The notes under the pieces are model-generated. The model was not told the origin of the DNA, did no database searches, and saw nothing but the letters and a program-made list of their open reading frames with translations. 64,000 nucleotides of DNA from Kangiella taiwanensis (GTDB lineage Bacteria; Pseudomonadota; Gammaproteobacteria; Enterobacterales; Kangiellaceae): positions 310,001-374,000 of the forward strand of contig NZ_JAHCLT010000003.1 of the NCBI RefSeq assembly GCF_020005165.1. Reading direction: 5' to 3'. Numbering within the stretch: position 1 is the first letter of the stretch; each line of letters starts with the position of its first letter. Made by a program: the position numbers and the translations under genes. Positions 62,988 through 64,000 of the stretch are shown one piece after another.

Positions 62988-64000
62988 CTACTCAGCTTTG
63001 GTTTTGTCACCAGCTTTGACAATTGAAATCTTATCTAAGCTTAAATGCTCGCGGAAGGCTTTATTAATATCTTCCACTGTTAGCGACTTAACAGCTTGCT
63101 CGAACTCTTTATCCCACTGCATTGAGCGTTCCAAATCTAAGTTACTGGCCAAAGTACTAACGAGACGACTGTCTTTTGCACGGTCAATTCGACGGTTTTG
63201 TACCATACCTTTTACCGCTGCATCGAGCTCGTCTTGAGTAAAGCCATCTTCGATTACTTTTTCGAACTCTTCTTTAAAGCCCTGCTCAACTTTTGCTAAG
63301 TTTTCTGGCGCACAAATAGCATACGCAATAAACGTAGCTTTATCATCTCGAGAGCTAGCATTAATGAAAGCTCCAGCGCCATAACTCAAGCCTTCCTCCT
63401 GACGCAAACGAGTTGCCAGCCTGCTGTTCAAGAAGCCGCCACCAAAGATGTGATTAGCTACAACTAGCGCCGGATAATCTGGATGACTATCGCTTACAGG
63501 AATTTGGGTCATCGCACCAAAGGCAGCACCTGCTTTGTCTGGGGTATCCACAAACTTGTTAATAGACTCAACATCTGAAGCTGTCGTAGCGATACGCTCG
63601 TAATCAACTTTCGCATTCCAGTCACCTAAAGTCCGTTCCAGCACTTTTTGCATCTGGTCTTTGTCGAAGTCACCAACTAAAGCTATATCAGCATCTTGAG
63701 CACCAACAAAGTTACTATGGAAAGCTTTTAACTGCTCAGGAGTGACTTTCTTGATCGCTTCAATTTGCTCATCGATGCTCATGCTATAATAAGGATGAGA
63801 CTCATCATATGGATTGAGGTGACGGCTCAGCTGCATAAACACTTGCGTTTGTGGCTGTTGCTTTTGCTGCTCTAATCCAACAATGCGCTCACGCTTAAGT
63901 ACTTCGAGCTCTTCCGCGTTAAAGCTTGGTTGTTTAAGCACGCTTTCAACCAGCGTTAACACCTCAGCCAAATTTTCTTTCTTAGTTTGAACATTCACGT
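62988..64000 (-). CDS. M16 family zinc protease, C-terminal part (partial)
   Basis: C-terminal portion of an insulinase/pitrilysin-family metalloprotease; the gene runs off the right edge, so 337 or so residues are seen. This part holds the end of one M16 unit (LVESVLKQPSFNAEELEVLKRERI) and the inactive-type M16 C-terminal domain with HIFGGGFLNSRLATRLRQEEGLSYG, the usual arginine/tyrosine signature. The zinc motif HxxEH would lie upstream, outside the window. It is probably a long, double-M16 periplasmic or membrane-linked peptidase. The tail ends KAGDKTKAE. Confidence 0.9.
   Translation of the reverse strand, partial: VNVQTKKENLAEVLTLVESVLKQPSFNAEELEVLKRERIVGLEQQKQQPQTQVFMQLSRHLNPYDESHPYYSMSIDEQIEAIKKVTPEQLKAFHSNFVGAQDADIALVGDFDKDQMQKVLERTLGDWNAKVDYERIATTASDVESINKFVDTPDKAGAAFGAMTQIPVSDSHPDYPALVVANHIFGGGFLNSRLATRLRQEEGLSYGAGAFINASSRDDKATFIAYAICAPENLAKVEQGFKEEFEKVIEDGFTQDELDAAVKGMVQNRRIDRAKDSRLVSTLASNLDLERSMQWDKEFEQAVKSLTVEDINKAFREHLSLDKISIVKAGDKTKAE

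Overview
The window reads as chromosomal DNA of a marine-type gammaproteobacterium. Three things point there: the fimV-truA-accD order, the complete iscRSUA-hscBA-fdx-iscX operon, and IscR- and LiuR-type operator sequences. The gene content is dominated by breakdown of peptides and amino acids: a PepN aminopeptidase, a prolyl oligopeptidase, an M16 protease, branched-chain keto acid dehydrogenase, the Phe/Tyr pathway, the His pathway and ETF/ETF-QO. Together with a GlyGly-CTERM-like protein tail this makes a Kangiella-like organism my best guess. That is inference from content, not from a database match. I see no prophage, insertion sequence with a transposase, or CRISPR array.

Layout. 1-8134 is a minus-strand block: accD (cut by the window edge), truA, fimV, asd, a small zinc-ribbon membrane protein and pepN. 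8270-10917 is an accessory patch with two small uncharacterised genes, a dispersed repeat, a stack of palindromic repeats, and two MopE-like secreted genes. 11280-15090 is a three-gene keto acid dehydrogenase operon (E1 alpha, E1 beta, E2) preceded by a LiuR-type palindrome. 15158-17251 holds two secreted proteins of unknown role. 17497-19611 is a prolyl oligopeptidase. 19756-23322 has two tandem glutamate 5-kinase genes and proA, each kinase preceded by a 45-codon small ORF and terminator-like hairpins. 23418-25160 is a divergent pair, a membrane protein and a membrane-anchored XRE regulator, with a 10-bp-phased ATTCC array in front of the regulator. Two tandem tRNA-Lys genes follow. 25693-31319 is the isc operon. 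31589-35184 holds cysE, trmJ, suhB and a DUF1338 oxygenase-like gene. 35250-38752 is etfA, etfB and ETF-ubiquinone oxidoreductase. 38817-45336 is the phhA-hpd-hmgA-fahA-maiA route plus a HAF-repeat surface protein. 45700-51315 contains slt, an outer-membrane protein, a small conserved gene and a degenerate GacS/BarA-like sensor. 51301-60225 is the histidine utilisation region (hutF, hutI, a hutG-like fusion, hutC, hutU, hutH), interrupted by an AT-rich SRA-like/HNH endonuclease gene. 60303 to the end holds small envelope proteins, a DUF4139 protein and a partial M16 protease.

How it fits together. Peptidases supply amino acids. Phenylalanine and tyrosine go through PhhA, Hpd, HmgA, MaiA and FahA to fumarate and acetoacetate. 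Histidine goes through HutH, HutU, HutI, HutF and HutG to glutamate and formate. Branched-chain keto acids go through the dehydrogenase, and electrons from later acyl-CoA dehydrogenases would enter the quinone pool through EtfAB and ETF-QO. Glutamate can be routed to proline, a possible osmolyte, through the doubled ProB and ProA.

Most worth a second look: (a) two structured elements (28725-28824 and 41896-41996) with the same nested-stem architecture and short conserved bulges but different stem sequences; (b) the helically phased ATTCC array before the membrane XRE regulator; (c) a pseudo-histidine kinase that has lost its His, its N-box and its receiver Asp; (d) the SRA-like/HNH gene inside the hut region; (e) the duplicated proB genes with small-ORF leaders; (f) an E2 subunit with doubled lipoyl and doubled subunit-binding domains.
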